From: Symbiopectobacterium purcellii_A
GTDB lineage: Bacteria > Pseudomonadota > Gammaproteobacteria > Enterobacterales > Enterobacteriaceae
Direction of reading: 5' to 3'
NCBI RefSeq assembly: GCF_052050035.1
Contig: NZ_CP189882.1
Span: 2,170,001-2,234,000 of the forward strand
DNA length: 64,000 nucleotides
Below the pieces are notes generated by a model that was not told the origin of the DNA, did not search any database, and saw only the letters and a program-made list of their open reading frames with translations. Made by a program: the position numbers and the translations under genes. Below, one piece after another: positions 38,062-48,900 of the stretch. The first letter of the stretch is position 1. Each line of letters begins with the position of its first letter.

Positions 38062-38941
38062 TAGCCAAGCGACTTAATTTTGATTACACCATATGGACTG
38101 AGAACAAACTCTCTGTATCGCAACCCATCTCTCTTTTTTTGCTTTTTGCTTGTGCCCATTTATGCTCAATTGGGTTAAGATCTGGCGAATATGTAGGCAA
38201 ATACTCCACCATATACCCTGCATCGATGATGACTTGTTGAATATTATGTTTTTTGTGAAAAGTGGCATTGTCCATCATGATTACACTGTTTTTAGGGAGT
38301 ACTGGGATAAGGACTTGTGTGACCCAGGCATAGAAAACATCGCTGTTAATATTGATATCAAATAATCCGATAGCAAACAGCGTTGTGCCTAATAAAGCGC
38401 CGATAACATTTGTTCTTCCCCTAGCTCCCCAGTTCTTCAGGCCAAAACACCGTTGACCTTTTGGGGAATAGCCGTGAGTCCGTGGTGCATCGTGTGAAAA
38501 ACCACTTTCATCAATAAAAACAATAGGTTTACCTTCTTTTTCATACTGTTGTTTTTTTTGTTGAAATCCCTGCCGGGCGTTTTCGTCGGCTTTCGGATGA
38601 CGTAGAGTTTTTTTTATAGGTCAATCCCAGCTTTTTAAGCGCTTGCCAAATGGCCTTCTGACAAACGCCAAAACGCTCTGCACGTTCTTTTTGGTAAGCA
38701 TCTGGATATTGTTCAACATCTTTTATCAACTCGGATTTATCGATCTTTCGCTGACGCGTGGTCGATGCTTTTGACTCTATTTGATTAATCCAACGCGATA
38801 CAGAGGCAGGGCCAATCCGAAATTGCTTCGCTGTTTCTCGGATACTCAACCCTTCGTTTTTCCGTGTAGATATCACTTTACGTCTAAAATCAATTGAATA
38901 GCTCATTTAAATAATGTAATCAAAATTAAGTCGTTTAGCTA
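38062..38941 (-). mobile_element. IS630-family element, copy e
   Basis: 880 bp, flanked by TA (38060-38061, 38942-38943). A simple insertion in malP, opposite to its transcription. One G-to-T difference near 38486 relative to the other copies. Confidence 0.93.
38084..38906 (-). CDS. IS630 transposase, two frames (copy e)
   Basis: HTH frame 38541-38906. Catalytic frame in +1 from the T8 tract, ending SVHMV next to the IS end. All DDE motifs are present; two 7-bp units. Potentially functional. Confidence 0.8.
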
Positions 38942-40310
38942 TACTTTGATGCCAGAAGCGCTTGAGCGCTGGCACGACGGCTTGTTCCGTCGCCTGCTGC
39001 CGCGCCATTTTGATCTTATCAACACCATTGATACGCATTTCAAAGCGCAGGTGGAACAGCGGTGGGGCGCACAGACAAAGCATATCTGGCCGCGTGTCGC
39101 GATTCGCTATCAGCATCAGGTGCGCATGGCAAACCTGTGCGTGGTGGTCTGCTTTGCCGTTAATGGGGTGGCAGCACTGCATTCACGTCTGGTTGTGAGC
39201 GATCTGTTTCCTGAATACCACCAACTCTGGCCGCAAAAATTTCATAACGTGACGAACGGCATTACGCCACGCCGCTGGCTTAAGCAGTGCAACCCGGCGC
39301 TGTCTGCGCTGCTGGACGAGACGGTTGGAACGGCCTGGACCACGGATTTACCCGTCTTGCGTGCGCTCGAACCGTACGCCAATGACAGCGCGTTTAGGGC
39401 GAGTTATCGCGCCATCAAGCAGCAAAATAAAGAAAATCTGACAAACTGGGTGCACCAGAATTTGGGGGTGAAATTGGACCCTCACGCCCTGTTTGACGTG
39501 CAGATCAAACGTTTGCATGAGTACAAACGCCAGCACCTGAATGTGCTCCATATTCTTTCACTTTATCGCCAATTGCGTGATAACCCGCATCTGGATATAG
39601 TTCCGCGCGTTTTTTTATTCGGGGCCAAGGCTGCACCTGGATATGTGCTGGCAAAAAACATTATCTACGCCATTAATAGCATAGCGGAGAAGATTAATCG
39701 GGATAAGCATATTAGAGATCGTTTGTGTATACTGTTTATTCCAGATTATCGTGTGTCGCTGGCAGAGCGAATTATTCCCGCTGCCGATGTGTCGGAGCAG
39801 ATCTCCACCGCTGGGAAAGAGGCCTCTGGCACCGGCAACATGAAGCTGGCATTAAACGGTGCGCTGACAGTGGGGACGCTGGACGGTGCCAATGTGGAAA
39901 TGTCGCAGGAAGTCGGGGAAGAAAACCTGTTTATTTTCGGGCATACGGTGGATGAGGTTAAAAGCGTGCTGTCACAGGGTTACGATCCACGTGAGGTGCT
40001 TAAGCAGGTGCCACAGTTGACCTCATTGTTGGATGAACTGTGCAGCGGCGCGTTTAGCCACGGTGACAAAACGGCGTTTGCGCCGCTACTTGAAAGCCTG
40101 CTGGATAAGGGCGATCCCTATCTGTTGTTGGCCGATTTTGCGCCTTATTGACAGGTGCAGCAGCGTGTGGATGCGCTGTATCGTGAAACGGAGGAATGGA
40201 CGCGACGGTGTGTGTGTTGAATACCGCGCGAATGGTTTTTTTCAGTGCCGATCGGGCGATTCATGATTATCAGACGCGTATCTGGCACGCGCCCTGTTGA
40301 GGAAAGGAAG

Positions 40311-42416
40311 ATGTCATTCAAGGTAGATAACCCGAAGTTCGCTCCTGTCGGCGTTGCCGATACCTATACCGATGCATACGGTAAAACGCACCTTGTCGAT
40401 ATGGCGGTGAAAAAACAGCTGCTGACCATAATGGCGATGAACGGGTGCGAAAAGGCACCGCTGCCCTCGGTTCGGGTTTTTCGTCAGGGCAAGGCGTCGC
40501 TGGTTCCCCTCTCAGGCGACGGCGAGTTTGGTTGGACGCTGATGTATGAAAACGGGGGGCAAGTTCAGGGCAGTATCACGGGCGGTAGCGAACTGCTGCT
40601 GCCGGATGCTTTACCACTGGGGTACCACGAGCTGATATTGATGCGCGGTGAACAGCGCTGGACCTGCCGCGTGATTGTTGCGCCGCAGCGTGGCTATGAG
40701 CCGGAGCACTTAACAAAGGGGAAACGCTGGTGGGGCGTTAACGTGCAGCTCTATACGCTGCGCTCGCAGGATAATTGGGGGATTGGCGACTTCGGCGATC
40801 TGCGCCAACTGGTAGAGCAAGTGGCGCGGCGCGGCGGTGCTTTTATCGGCGTAAATCCCCTGCATGCGCTTTACCCTGCCGATCCTGAAGCTGCCAGTCC
40901 TTACAGTCCTTCTTCCCGCCACTGGCTGAACATCATTTATATCAACGTCAATCGTATTGATGATTTTCAACAGAGCAAAGAGGCGCAAGCCTGGTGGCGA
41001 CAGGATGACACACAGCGTCAACTCGCGGCACTGCGTGCCGGACGTTGGGTCGACTACAGCGGTGTGATGGCGCAAAAACTGGCTGCGCTACGCTTGGCCT
41101 ACGACTATTTTAAGACGCGCAGCGTGCTCGATCCGCGCGTCAGTGCATGTCGCCAATTTGTGGTCAGCGGCGGACAAAGCCTGCAACGGCAAGCGACCTT
41201 TGATGCGTTGCAAACTTGGCTCAAACGTCAGGGCGAGAATTATGGCGATTGGCAGCAGTGGCCAACCTGTTATCACGATGTTCATGGCGATACGGTGAAA
41301 GCGTTTTGTCAGGAAAATGAGCACGAGATTGCGTTTTACTGCTGGCTGCAATGGGTGGCCAGTGAGCAACTGGCAGAGTGTTTCGCACACAGTAAACAGC
41401 TCGGGATGCCTATTGGCCTATACCGGGATATGGCCGTGGGCGTGGCGCAGGGCGGCGCGGAAATCTGGGATGAGCGTCGGCTCTATTGTCTGGATGCCGC
41501 CATCGGTGCGCCGCCGGATCCGCTGGGGCCGCAGGGGCAAAACTGGTCGCTGCCACCGATGAACCCGCATGTGATGCAAGCGCAGGGATACCAGCCATTT
41601 ATTGATGTGCTGCGCAGCAACATGGCGCACTGTGGCGCATTGCGCATCGACCACGTGATGGGGCTGCTGCGTCTGTGGTGGATACCCAAAGCTGAGCCCG
41701 CTACGCGCGGTGCCTATGTGCATTATCCGCTGGATGATTTGCTGGCCGTGCTGGCGCTGGAGAGCCAACGTCAGCGCTGTCTGGTCGTGGGGGAAGATCT
41801 GGGGACGGTGCCCGCCGAGATTGTGGATAAACTGCGCGACAGCGGCGTTTATTCTTACAAGGTGCTGTTTTTTGAACAGGATGAGCGCAATCACTTTCGA
41901 GCTCCGCTTGATTATCCCCGCCAATCGATGGCAACTATCACCACACACGATTTGCCCACGTTGCGCGGCTTTTGGCAAAACGTCGATTTGTCATTGGGCA
42001 AAGAGCTTGGCCTTTATCCTGATGAACGCACGTTGCAGCAGCAGATCGAACATCGTGATAACGCTAAGCAGGGCTTGCTCGATGCGCTGCATCAGTATCA
42101 GCTATTACCGCAGCGTGTGGGGCGCAATGCCGCGCTAACCGCGATGGGTACGCAACTGAGTCGTGGCGTGCAGCGTTACCTGGCGGACAGCCGCAGTGCC
42201 TTGCTGGGGCTGCAACTCGAAGATTGGTTGGATATGGCCACACCGGTCAATATTCCCGGCACCACGCGCGAATATCCCAATTGGCGGCGTAAGCTGAGCA
42301 GGACGGTGACATCAATATTCAGCGATCGTCATCTGGAACGCTTGATTCGCGATCTCGATCTACGACGTGGTTTAGCGTTGCCGCCTGAAACGGCGAGTGG
42401 GGCTAGCGAGCGTTGA
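40311..42416 (+). CDS. malQ: 4-alpha-glucanotransferase (amylomaltase)
   Basis: Disproportionates maltodextrins to glucose and longer chains, partner of MalP. 701 residues, GH77 family. The catalytic Asp is in LRIDHVMGLLRLWW, the acid/base Glu in VVGEDLGTVPAEIVDK, and the third Asp in TTHDLPTLRGFW. The ATG at 40311 has GGAAAGGAAG directly upstream, 10 bp after malP. The gene is open throughout, unlike malP. Confidence 0.96.
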   Translation: MSFKVDNPKFAPVGVADTYTDAYGKTHLVDMAVKKQLLTIMAMNGCEKAPLPSVRVFRQGKASLVPLSGDGEFGWTLMYENGGQVQGSITGGSELLLPDALPLGYHELILMRGEQRWTCRVIVAPQRGYEPEHLTKGKRWWGVNVQLYTLRSQDNWGIGDFGDLRQLVEQVARRGGAFIGVNPLHALYPADPEAASPYSPSSRHWLNIIYINVNRIDDFQQSKEAQAWWRQDDTQRQLAALRAGRWVDYSGVMAQKLAALRLAYDYFKTRSVLDPRVSACRQFVVSGGQSLQRQATFDALQTWLKRQGENYGDWQQWPTCYHDVHGDTVKAFCQENEHEIAFYCWLQWVASEQLAECFAHSKQLGMPIGLYRDMAVGVAQGGAEIWDERRLYCLDAAIGAPPDPLGPQGQNWSLPPMNPHVMQAQGYQPFIDVLRSNMAHCGALRIDHVMGLLRLWWIPKAEPATRGAYVHYPLDDLLAVLALESQRQRCLVVGEDLGTVPAEIVDKLRDSGVYSYKVLFFEQDERNHFRAPLDYPRQSMATITTHDLPTLRGFWQNVDLSLGKELGLYPDERTLQQQIEHRDNAKQGLLDALHQYQLLPQRVGRNAALTAMGTQLSRGVQRYLADSRSALLGLQLEDWLDMATPVNIPGTTREYPNWRRKLSRTVTSIFSDRHLERLIRDLDLRRGLALPPETASGASER

Positions 42417-42429
42417 TGGGCTAAGAGGT

Positions 42430-42453
42430 ACTCCCCACGGGGACGTGGGGAGT
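42430..42453 (+). terminator. Hairpin between malQ and nfuA
   Basis: CTCCCCAC / GTGGGGAG stem with a short GGGGAC loop, between the convergent malQ and nfuA genes. No strong T-run follows on either strand. Confidence 0.5.
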
Positions 42454-42468
42454 CGGGCGATCGGTGGA

Positions 42469-43044
42469 TCAATAGTATGAATGTTCGCCGCGCTGGTGTT
42501 CTGTCAAATCGCGCACACCTTTCAGCTCAGGGAATTTTTCTAACAGTTCTTTCTCGATCCCTTCTTTCAGCGTGTAATCGACCATTGAACAGCCGTTGCA
42601 ACCGCCGCCGAATTGCAGGATAGCCAAGCAATCATCGGTGATTTCCATCAGCGTTACGCGGCCACCGTGCCCGGCCAACTTGGGGTTGATCTGGGATTGC
42701 AGCACATATTCCACGCGTTCCATCAACGGCGCATTGTCACCCACTTTGCGCATTTTTGCGTTGGGTGCTTTCAGCGTCAGTTGAGAACCTAACTGATCGG
42801 TGACGAAGTCGATTGCAGCATCTTCCAGGTACGGTGCGCTTAGTTCATCCACGTAGGCAGAAAGCTTCTCGAACTTCAGTTCAGTGTCGGAGGCTTCCAC
42901 CGCATCCGGCGGACAATAGGAAACGCCACACTCAGCGTTGGGTGTGCCCGGATTGATAACGAAGACGCGAATTTGCGTGCCTTCTTCTTGTTTTACCAGC
43001 AGTTTGACAAAGTGGTCTTGTGCAGAGTCGGTAATACGGATCAT
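42469..43044 (-). CDS. nfuA: Fe/S biogenesis protein NfuA
   Basis: Carries and delivers [4Fe-4S] clusters. 191 residues: an N-terminal degenerate A-type scaffold domain (about 1-95), and a C-terminal Nfu domain with the CNGCS motif near residue 149 that binds the cluster. Length equals the E. coli protein. Upstream on the same strand is gntX, as in E. coli. Confidence 0.97.
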   Translation of the reverse strand: MIRITDSAQDHFVKLLVKQEEGTQIRVFVINPGTPNAECGVSYCPPDAVEASDTELKFEKLSAYVDELSAPYLEDAAIDFVTDQLGSQLTLKAPNAKMRKVGDNAPLMERVEYVLQSQINPKLAGHGGRVTLMEITDDCLAILQFGGGCNGCSMVDYTLKEGIEKELLEKFPELKGVRDLTEHQRGEHSYY

Positions 43045-43134
43045 AGTGGGTTAACTCAATTGTTGACTACGCTTATCGATCATAATACGCCCATCGTGGC
43101 GTTAACTCCAATTCATTCACGGTAAATGCCATTT

Positions 43135-43406
43135 ATACCCGTCATACTTCAAGCTGCAGGTGCATTGGCTGCGTTCGTTATTCGGCCCATCCCTGGGCCT
43201 CACCTCTTACGAGGCCGCCGCACGCGGCGTTCAAATCAGCTCCCGGCAGATTTGTCACCCGAATCACTTACTCAAGTAAGCTCATCGGGATTCATTCACT
43301 TGCCGCATTACGAGACTCATTAATGAGTCTCGCCCTAAAGGGCCAGCGCAAGCGCTGTTCAAAACGTAAACGTTTTGTCCTGCAACTCGAATTATTTAGA
43401 GTATAT
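43135..43406 (+). repeat. Enterobacterial intergenic repeat, copy 2
   Basis: Inverted relative to copy 1 at 4612-4845. It starts TATACCCGTCATACTTCAAG and ends CGAATTATTTAGAGTATA. It carries about 38 extra bp around a small palindrome (GAGACTCATTAATGAGTCTC) absent from copy 1. It fills the nfuA-gntX gap and has no coding potential. Confidence 0.7.
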
Positions 43407-43827
43407 AGCAACAAAGGCGTTCACGCATAGAGCAGCGTACGGCACAGGCACCACACCTGAATATGCACGGCACCCTGCGTCTGTAACACGCGGCAGATCT
43501 CCGTCACAGTATTGCCGGTAGTCACTACGTCATCCACCAGCGCAACCCGCAGCCCGGAGAGATCCTGGTCGCAGGCAAACGCACGACGCAGGTTGTAGCG
43601 CCGCTCAGAGGCGCACAGGTGCTGTTGCAGCGGCGTATGCCGCACACGCGCGAGCGCGTGAGGCTGATAGCGGCAGCGTAGCCAACGGGCTAAATGCTGC
43701 GCCAGCAACTCGGTTTGATTGAAGCCGCGCCGCCAGCGCTGACGGCGGTGCAGCGGTACGGTGAGCAGCACATCGGGTTTCTTAACCTGTTCTGGAGCAA
43801 GGCGATATGCGTTAAGCCAGCGCAGTA

Positions 43828-44707
43828 TAGCTAAACGACTTAATTTTGATTACATTATTTAAATGAGCTATTCAATTGATTTTAGACGTAAAGTGATATC
43901 TACACGGAAAAACGAAGGGTTGAGTATCCGAGAAACAGCGAAGCAATTTCGGATTGGCCCTGCCTCTGTATCGCGTTGGATTAATCAAATAGAGTCAAAA
44001 GCATCGACCACGCGTCAGCGAAAGATCGATAAATCCGAGTTGATAAAAGATGTTGAACAATATCCAGATGCTTACCAAAAAGAACGTGCAGAGCGTTTTG
44101 GCGTTTGTCAGAAGGCCATTTGGCAAGCGCTTAAAAAGCTGGGATTGACCTATAAAAAAAACTCTACGTCATCCGAAAGCCGACGAAAACGCCCGGCAGG
44201 GATTTCAACAAAAAAAACAACAGTATGAAAAAGAAGGTAAACCTATTGTTTTTATTGATGAAAGTGGTTTTTCACACGATGCACCACGGACTCACGGCTA
44301 TTCCCCAAAAGGTCAACGGTGTTTTGGCCTGAAGAACTGGGGAGCTAGGGGAAGAACAAATGTTATCGGCGCTTTATTAGGCACAACGCTGTTTGCTATC
44401 GGATTATTTGATATCAATATTAACAGCGATGTTTTCTATGCCTGGGTCACACAAGTCCTTATCCCAGTACTCCCTAAAAACAGTGTAATCATGATGGACA
44501 ATGCCACTTTTCACAAAAAACATAATATTCAACAAGTCATCATCGATGCAGGGTATATGGTGGAGTATTTGCCTACATATTCGCCAGATCTTAACCCAAT
44601 TGAGCATAAATGGGCACAAGCAAAAAGCAAAAAAAGAGAGATGGGTTGCGATACAGAGAGTTTGTTCTCAGTCCATATGGTGTAATCAAAATTAAGTCGC
44701 TTGGCTA
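43828..44707 (+). mobile_element. IS630-family element, copy f (reference)
   Basis: 880 bp, ends TAGCTAAACGACTTA and GACTTAA-like TAAGTCGCTTGGCTA, flanked by TA (43826-43827, 44708-44709). Simple insertion in gntX with both flanks matching. Confidence 0.94.
43863..44685 (+). CDS. IS630 transposase, two frames (copy f)
   Basis: The first frame (43863-44228) encodes the 121-residue HTH protein, with DFRRKVISTRKNEGLSIRET and SVSRWINQIE. The second frame (+1) carries PIVFIDESGFSHDAP, NSVIMMDNATFHKKH and YSPDLNPIEHKWAQA, the DDE triad of IS630/Tc1-type transposases, and ends at 44685. The overlap contains TAT-A8-C at about 44152-44162, a plausible slippage or +1 shift site. Fusion would give about 270 residues. 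Confidence 0.85.
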
Positions 44708-45047
44708 TAACATCTGTCGCGCGAGTACTTGTCCGAGTTCAATACGCCCGTGGAATTTAAACTGTTTCAATAGCGTTGTGAACGGCGGACGGTAATCGGA
44801 GACAAAAACCAGACTGTGCCAGCGCGGCGGGCGATACAGGCAGCGACCGCACTGCAACGTGGCATTGCCCGCGGGTAACCCGCAGCGCGGGCAGCATACG
44901 GGTGGCGCTGGAAGATGACGCTGACAGTAGCAGCAAATACCGTGGTGGTAGTGATAAAGCGGCTGTTGGCATAGCCAGCAGTTAGCACTGATGGTTAACA
45001 TAGTAGCCTCGCAACAAAATATCGAACGACTAGCAGGAAGATAATCG

Positions 45048-45830
45048 ATGACAACGCTCTACTGGCACACCGCAGGGGAAGGGAAACGCGATCTTGTGTT
45101 ACTGCACGGATGGGGGTTGAACGCGCAGGTATGGCGGGGCATTGCAGCGCGATTGGCTCCGCATTTTCGGCTGCACTGTGTGGGTCTCCCTGGCTATGGC
45201 CGCAGCGGGGGATATGGGGCGTTATCGCTTGCTGACATGGCTGACATCGTGCTGGCACAGGCCCCCGAGCAGGCTGTCTGGTTGGGATGGTCGCTGGGCG
45301 GACTGGTTGCCAGTCAGGCGGCACTCAGTGAGCCTGCGCGTGTCAGTGCTTTGGTCACGGTCGCGTCCTCCCCCTGTTTCAGCGCCCACGAGGAGTGGCC
45401 CGGCATCAAACCTACGGTGTTGCAGGGTTTTCAGCAGCAGCTTAGCGAAGATTTTCAGCGCACCGTCGAGCGTTTCTTGGCATTACAAACCCTGGGCACA
45501 TGCAGCGCGCGTCAGGATGCACGTCTGCTAAAAAGTGTGGTGCTGGAGCAGCCGATGCCGAGCATTGAGGTGCTTGAGGGGGGCTTGGATATTTTGCGCC
45601 AGACCGACTTGCGTGAGGCGATGGCGTCGTTGACGTTGCCGATGCTGCGTATATACGGGGCGCTGGACGGACTGGTACCGCGTAAAGTGGCGACTTTGCT
45701 TGATGAACGCTGGCCCGATACTGACTCGGTGGTGATGGCGCAGGCGGCGCATGCACCGTTTATTTCCCATCCGGACACCTTTGCCGAAAAGGTTTGTTCG
45801 TTTGCTGGCGTCTCACGCGTTGTTGAGTGA
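45048..45830 (+). CDS. bioH: Pimeloyl-ACP methyl ester esterase BioH
   Basis: Releases pimeloyl-ACP from its methyl ester in biotin synthesis. 260-residue alpha/beta hydrolase: LLHGWGLNAQVWRGIA (oxyanion region), nucleophile GWSLGGLVASQ (Ser near residue 83), acid in YGALDGLVP, and His in QAAHAPFISHPDTF near residue 237. Intact, divergent from gntX. Confidence 0.95.
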   Translation: MTTLYWHTAGEGKRDLVLLHGWGLNAQVWRGIAARLAPHFRLHCVGLPGYGRSGGYGALSLADMADIVLAQAPEQAVWLGWSLGGLVASQAALSEPARVSALVTVASSPCFSAHEEWPGIKPTVLQGFQQQLSEDFQRTVERFLALQTLGTCSARQDARLLKSVVLEQPMPSIEVLEGGLDILRQTDLREAMASLTLPMLRIYGALDGLVPRKVATLLDERWPDTDSVVMAQAAHAPFISHPDTFAEKVCSFAGVSRVVE

Positions 45831-45991
45831 AGGCACAAAAAATGTGTCACCAACGTTAATTTACATATTCTCCTCATTTTCTCCACGATGTTGCGCGTGG
45901 TGACAGGGTAAAGTAGTGCGTTATTTAAGATACCTATAAATAATCAACAATATGCGCCACGTATAAAATAGTCTGAAGGAGCGTTGTTTCG

Positions 45992-48900
45992 ATGGCGAAT
46001 TTTTTTATTGATCGCCCGATCTTTGCCTGGGTACTGGCCATCCTGCTGAGTCTGGGTGGCATGATGGCGATCGCCTCGTTGGCGGTTGAGCAATATCCCG
46101 ATTTGGCACCGCCCAATGTGCGTATCACCGCTTCCTATCCGGGCGCTTCTGCGCAGACGATGGAAAACACCGTGACGCAGATTATCGAGCAGAGCATGAC
46201 CGGGCTCGATCACCTGATGTACATGTCATCGCAAAGCAGTTCCGGTCAGACGCGCATTACCTTAAGTTTTGATGCGGGCACCGATCCGGATAACGCGCGT
46301 CAGCAGGTGCAGAACCAGTTGCAATCGGCGATGCGAAAATTGCCGCAGGATGTGCAACAACAAGGGGTTACCGTCAACAAGACGGGAGATACCAATATCC
46401 TGATGATCGCGTTCGTTTCGACAGACGGCAGCATGGAGAAACAGGATATCTCCGACTACGTCGCCAGTAACGTGCAGGAACCGCTCAGCCGCATCAACGG
46501 GGTGGGCAGCGTCGATATTTTTGGTTCGCAGTATGCCATGCGCATCTGGCTCGATCCGTCCAAACTCAAATCCTTTTCCCTGACGGCCAGCGATGTGGTG
46601 AGCGCCATTCAATCGCAAAACAGTCAGGTGTCAGTCGGGCAGGTAGGCGGCACGCCAACTGTAGACTATCAGTCACTAAATGCCACGGTAAACGCGCGCT
46701 CACTGTTGCAAACGCCCGAACAGTTCCGTGCCATTACTCTGCGTGTGAACCAGGACGGCTCTGCGGTGACGCTGAGCGACGTGGCGAAAATTGAACTGGG
46801 TGCAGAAAACTATGACTCTCTGAGCCGCTTTAACTGCCAGTCTGCCTCCGGACTTGGCATCAAGTTGGCGTCCGGGGCCAATGAAATTGAAACCGATAAG
46901 CTGGTGCGTGCACGGTTGGCCGAGCTGGCCCCGTTTTTCCCGCACGGGCTGGAAGCGAAAATCGCGTTCGAAACTTCCCCCTTTGTAAAAGCCTCGATTG
47001 AGGATGTGGTCAAAACGCTGCTGGAAGCGGTACTGCTGGTGTTTTTGGTGATGTACCTGTTCTTGCAAAATTTCCGCGCTACACTCATCCCCACTATCGC
47101 CGTTCCCGTGGTTCTGCTGGGGACGTTTGCCGTGCTCTATGCCTTTGGCTTTAGCCTCAATATGTTGACCATGTTCGCAATGGTGCTTGCCATCGGGCTG
47201 CTGGTGGATGATGCCATCGTGGTGGTGGAAAACGTTGAGCGCGTAATGAGTGAGGAAGGGCTGAGCCCCAGAGCTGCGACGCGCAAATCGATGCAACAGA
47301 TGCAAAGTGCATTGGTGGGTATTGCGCTGGTGCTCTCTGCGGTGTTTGTTCCAATGGCGTTTTTTGGCGGCACGACCGGTGCTATTTACCGCCAGTTCTC
47401 CATTACCATCGTTTCAGCGATGGTGCTGTCGGTGTTGGTGGCGTTGATTTTAACCCCCGCACTATGCGCCACGCTGCTGAAACCGCTGGCGAAAGGTGAA
47501 CACCATGGCAAACGCGGCTTTTTTGGCTGGTTTAACCGCCAGTTTAATCAGCTCTCTGAACGTTACGAGCACGGTGTTGGCAAGATAGTGCTCAAAAGTG
47601 GCCGCTGGTTTGTACTCTACCTCGCGATTATTGGCGTGATGGCGTTCCTGTTCCGCACCTTGCCTACCTCGTTTTTACCGCAGGAGGATCGCGGCGTCTT
47701 TATGACGCAGATCCAGCTACCGCCCGGCTCGACACAGCAGCAAACGCTGAAAGTGGTCGAAAAGGTGGAAGCCTATTACATGACGCAAGAAAAAGAGAAC
47801 GTGGTGTCGGTGTTTACCGCTGTCGGTAACGGCCCCGGCGGTAACGGTCAGAACGTGGCACAACTGTTTGTTCGTTTGAAAGACTGGGATGAGCGTCCCG
47901 GTGCACAAAACAGCGCAGGTGCCATCGTTGAACGGGCAACGCGAGCTTTTCGCCGTATCAATGAGGCGCGGGTTTTCGCCAGCACACCACCGGCTATTTC
48001 CGGTTTGGGTAATGCATCCGGGTTTGATATGGAATTGCAGGATCGCGCAGGGCTGGGGCACGATGCCTTAATGGCGGCGCGTGACACGCTGCTGGCGCAG
48101 GCTGCGGGGGACGCGCGGTTGACCCGAGTTCGCCACAACGGTCTGGACGACAGTCCGCAAATGCAAATCACCATCGATCAGCGCAAGGCAGAATCGTTGG
48201 GGGTTTCCATCAGCAACATCAACAGTACGCTGAAGATTGGCTGGGGTTCCACTTACGTGAACGATTTTATCGATCGTGGACGGGTGAAAAAGGTGTATGT
48301 GCAAGCGGCCGCGCCCTACCGTATGCTGCCAGACGATCTCAACAAATGGTATGTGCGCAATGACAGCGGGGGCATGGTGCCTTTCTCCGCCTTTGCGCAA
48401 ACGTCGTGGATGACCGGTTCGCCGCGTCTGGAACGCTATAACGGTTTTTCCGCGTTGGAGATCCTTGGTGGGTCTGCACCGTGCGTTAGCACCGGTACGG
48501 CCATGGATGTGATGGAGCAACTGGTAGCCAAGTTGCCAGAAGGGTTTGGGCTGGAATGGACCGGCATGTCTCTGCAAGAACGCATGACCGGGGCGCAGGC
48601 TCCGGCGCTCTATGCCATCTCCCTGCTGGTGGTGTTTTTGTGTCTGGCGGCACTGTATGAAAGCTGGTCCGTGCCGTTCTCTGTGATGCTGGTAGTGCCG
48701 CTGGGCGTGCTGGGCGCATTAATCGCAACCTGGGCGCGCGGGCTGGAAAATGATGTTTATTTTCAGGTCGGCCTGCTGACAGTGATCGGGCTCTCAGCCA
48801 AAAACGCCATATTGATTGTAGAGTTTGCCAACGATATGAACCACAAAGGCGTGGATATCGTTAAAGCCACGCTGGAAGCCTCTCGCCAACGCTTGCGCCC

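Larger units (their letters stand above)
37008..40300 (+). pseudogene. malP: Maltodextrin phosphorylase, broken three ways
   Basis: Phosphorolysis of maltodextrins to glucose-1-phosphate. The N-terminal part (NYLSMEFLPGRLTGNNLINL, DPALGNGGLGRLASCFLDAM) and the C-terminal part with the PLP site (ISTAGKEASGTGNMKLALNG) are well conserved. IS630 copy e interrupts it after AYTNH at 38060. A TGA at about 40149 replaces a codon after ADFAPY, and an extra GT in a GTGTGTGT run near 40209-40217 shifts the frame of the last 30 codons. The gene must be inactive. malQ follows. Confidence 0.93.
43421..45001 (-). pseudogene. gntX: ComF/GntX family phosphoribosyltransferase-like protein, broken by IS630
   Basis: N-terminal zinc-finger-like cysteines (CWLCQQPLYHYHHGICCYC) and the C-terminal phosphoribosyltransferase loop LRVALVDDVVTTGNTVTEIC. 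IS630 copy f splits it at ARQML / RWLNAYRLA; removing the IS and one TA restores the frame. GntX is needed for use of DNA as a nutrient in E. coli. Divergent from bioH, 46 bp apart, as in E. coli. Confidence 0.92.

Noticed and set aside
41418..41978. Antisense frame opposite malQ (186 codons), and similar ones opposite acrD, panF and yicH
   Set aside because: Shadow frames with His/Arg/Gln-rich low-complexity translations; no start signal.
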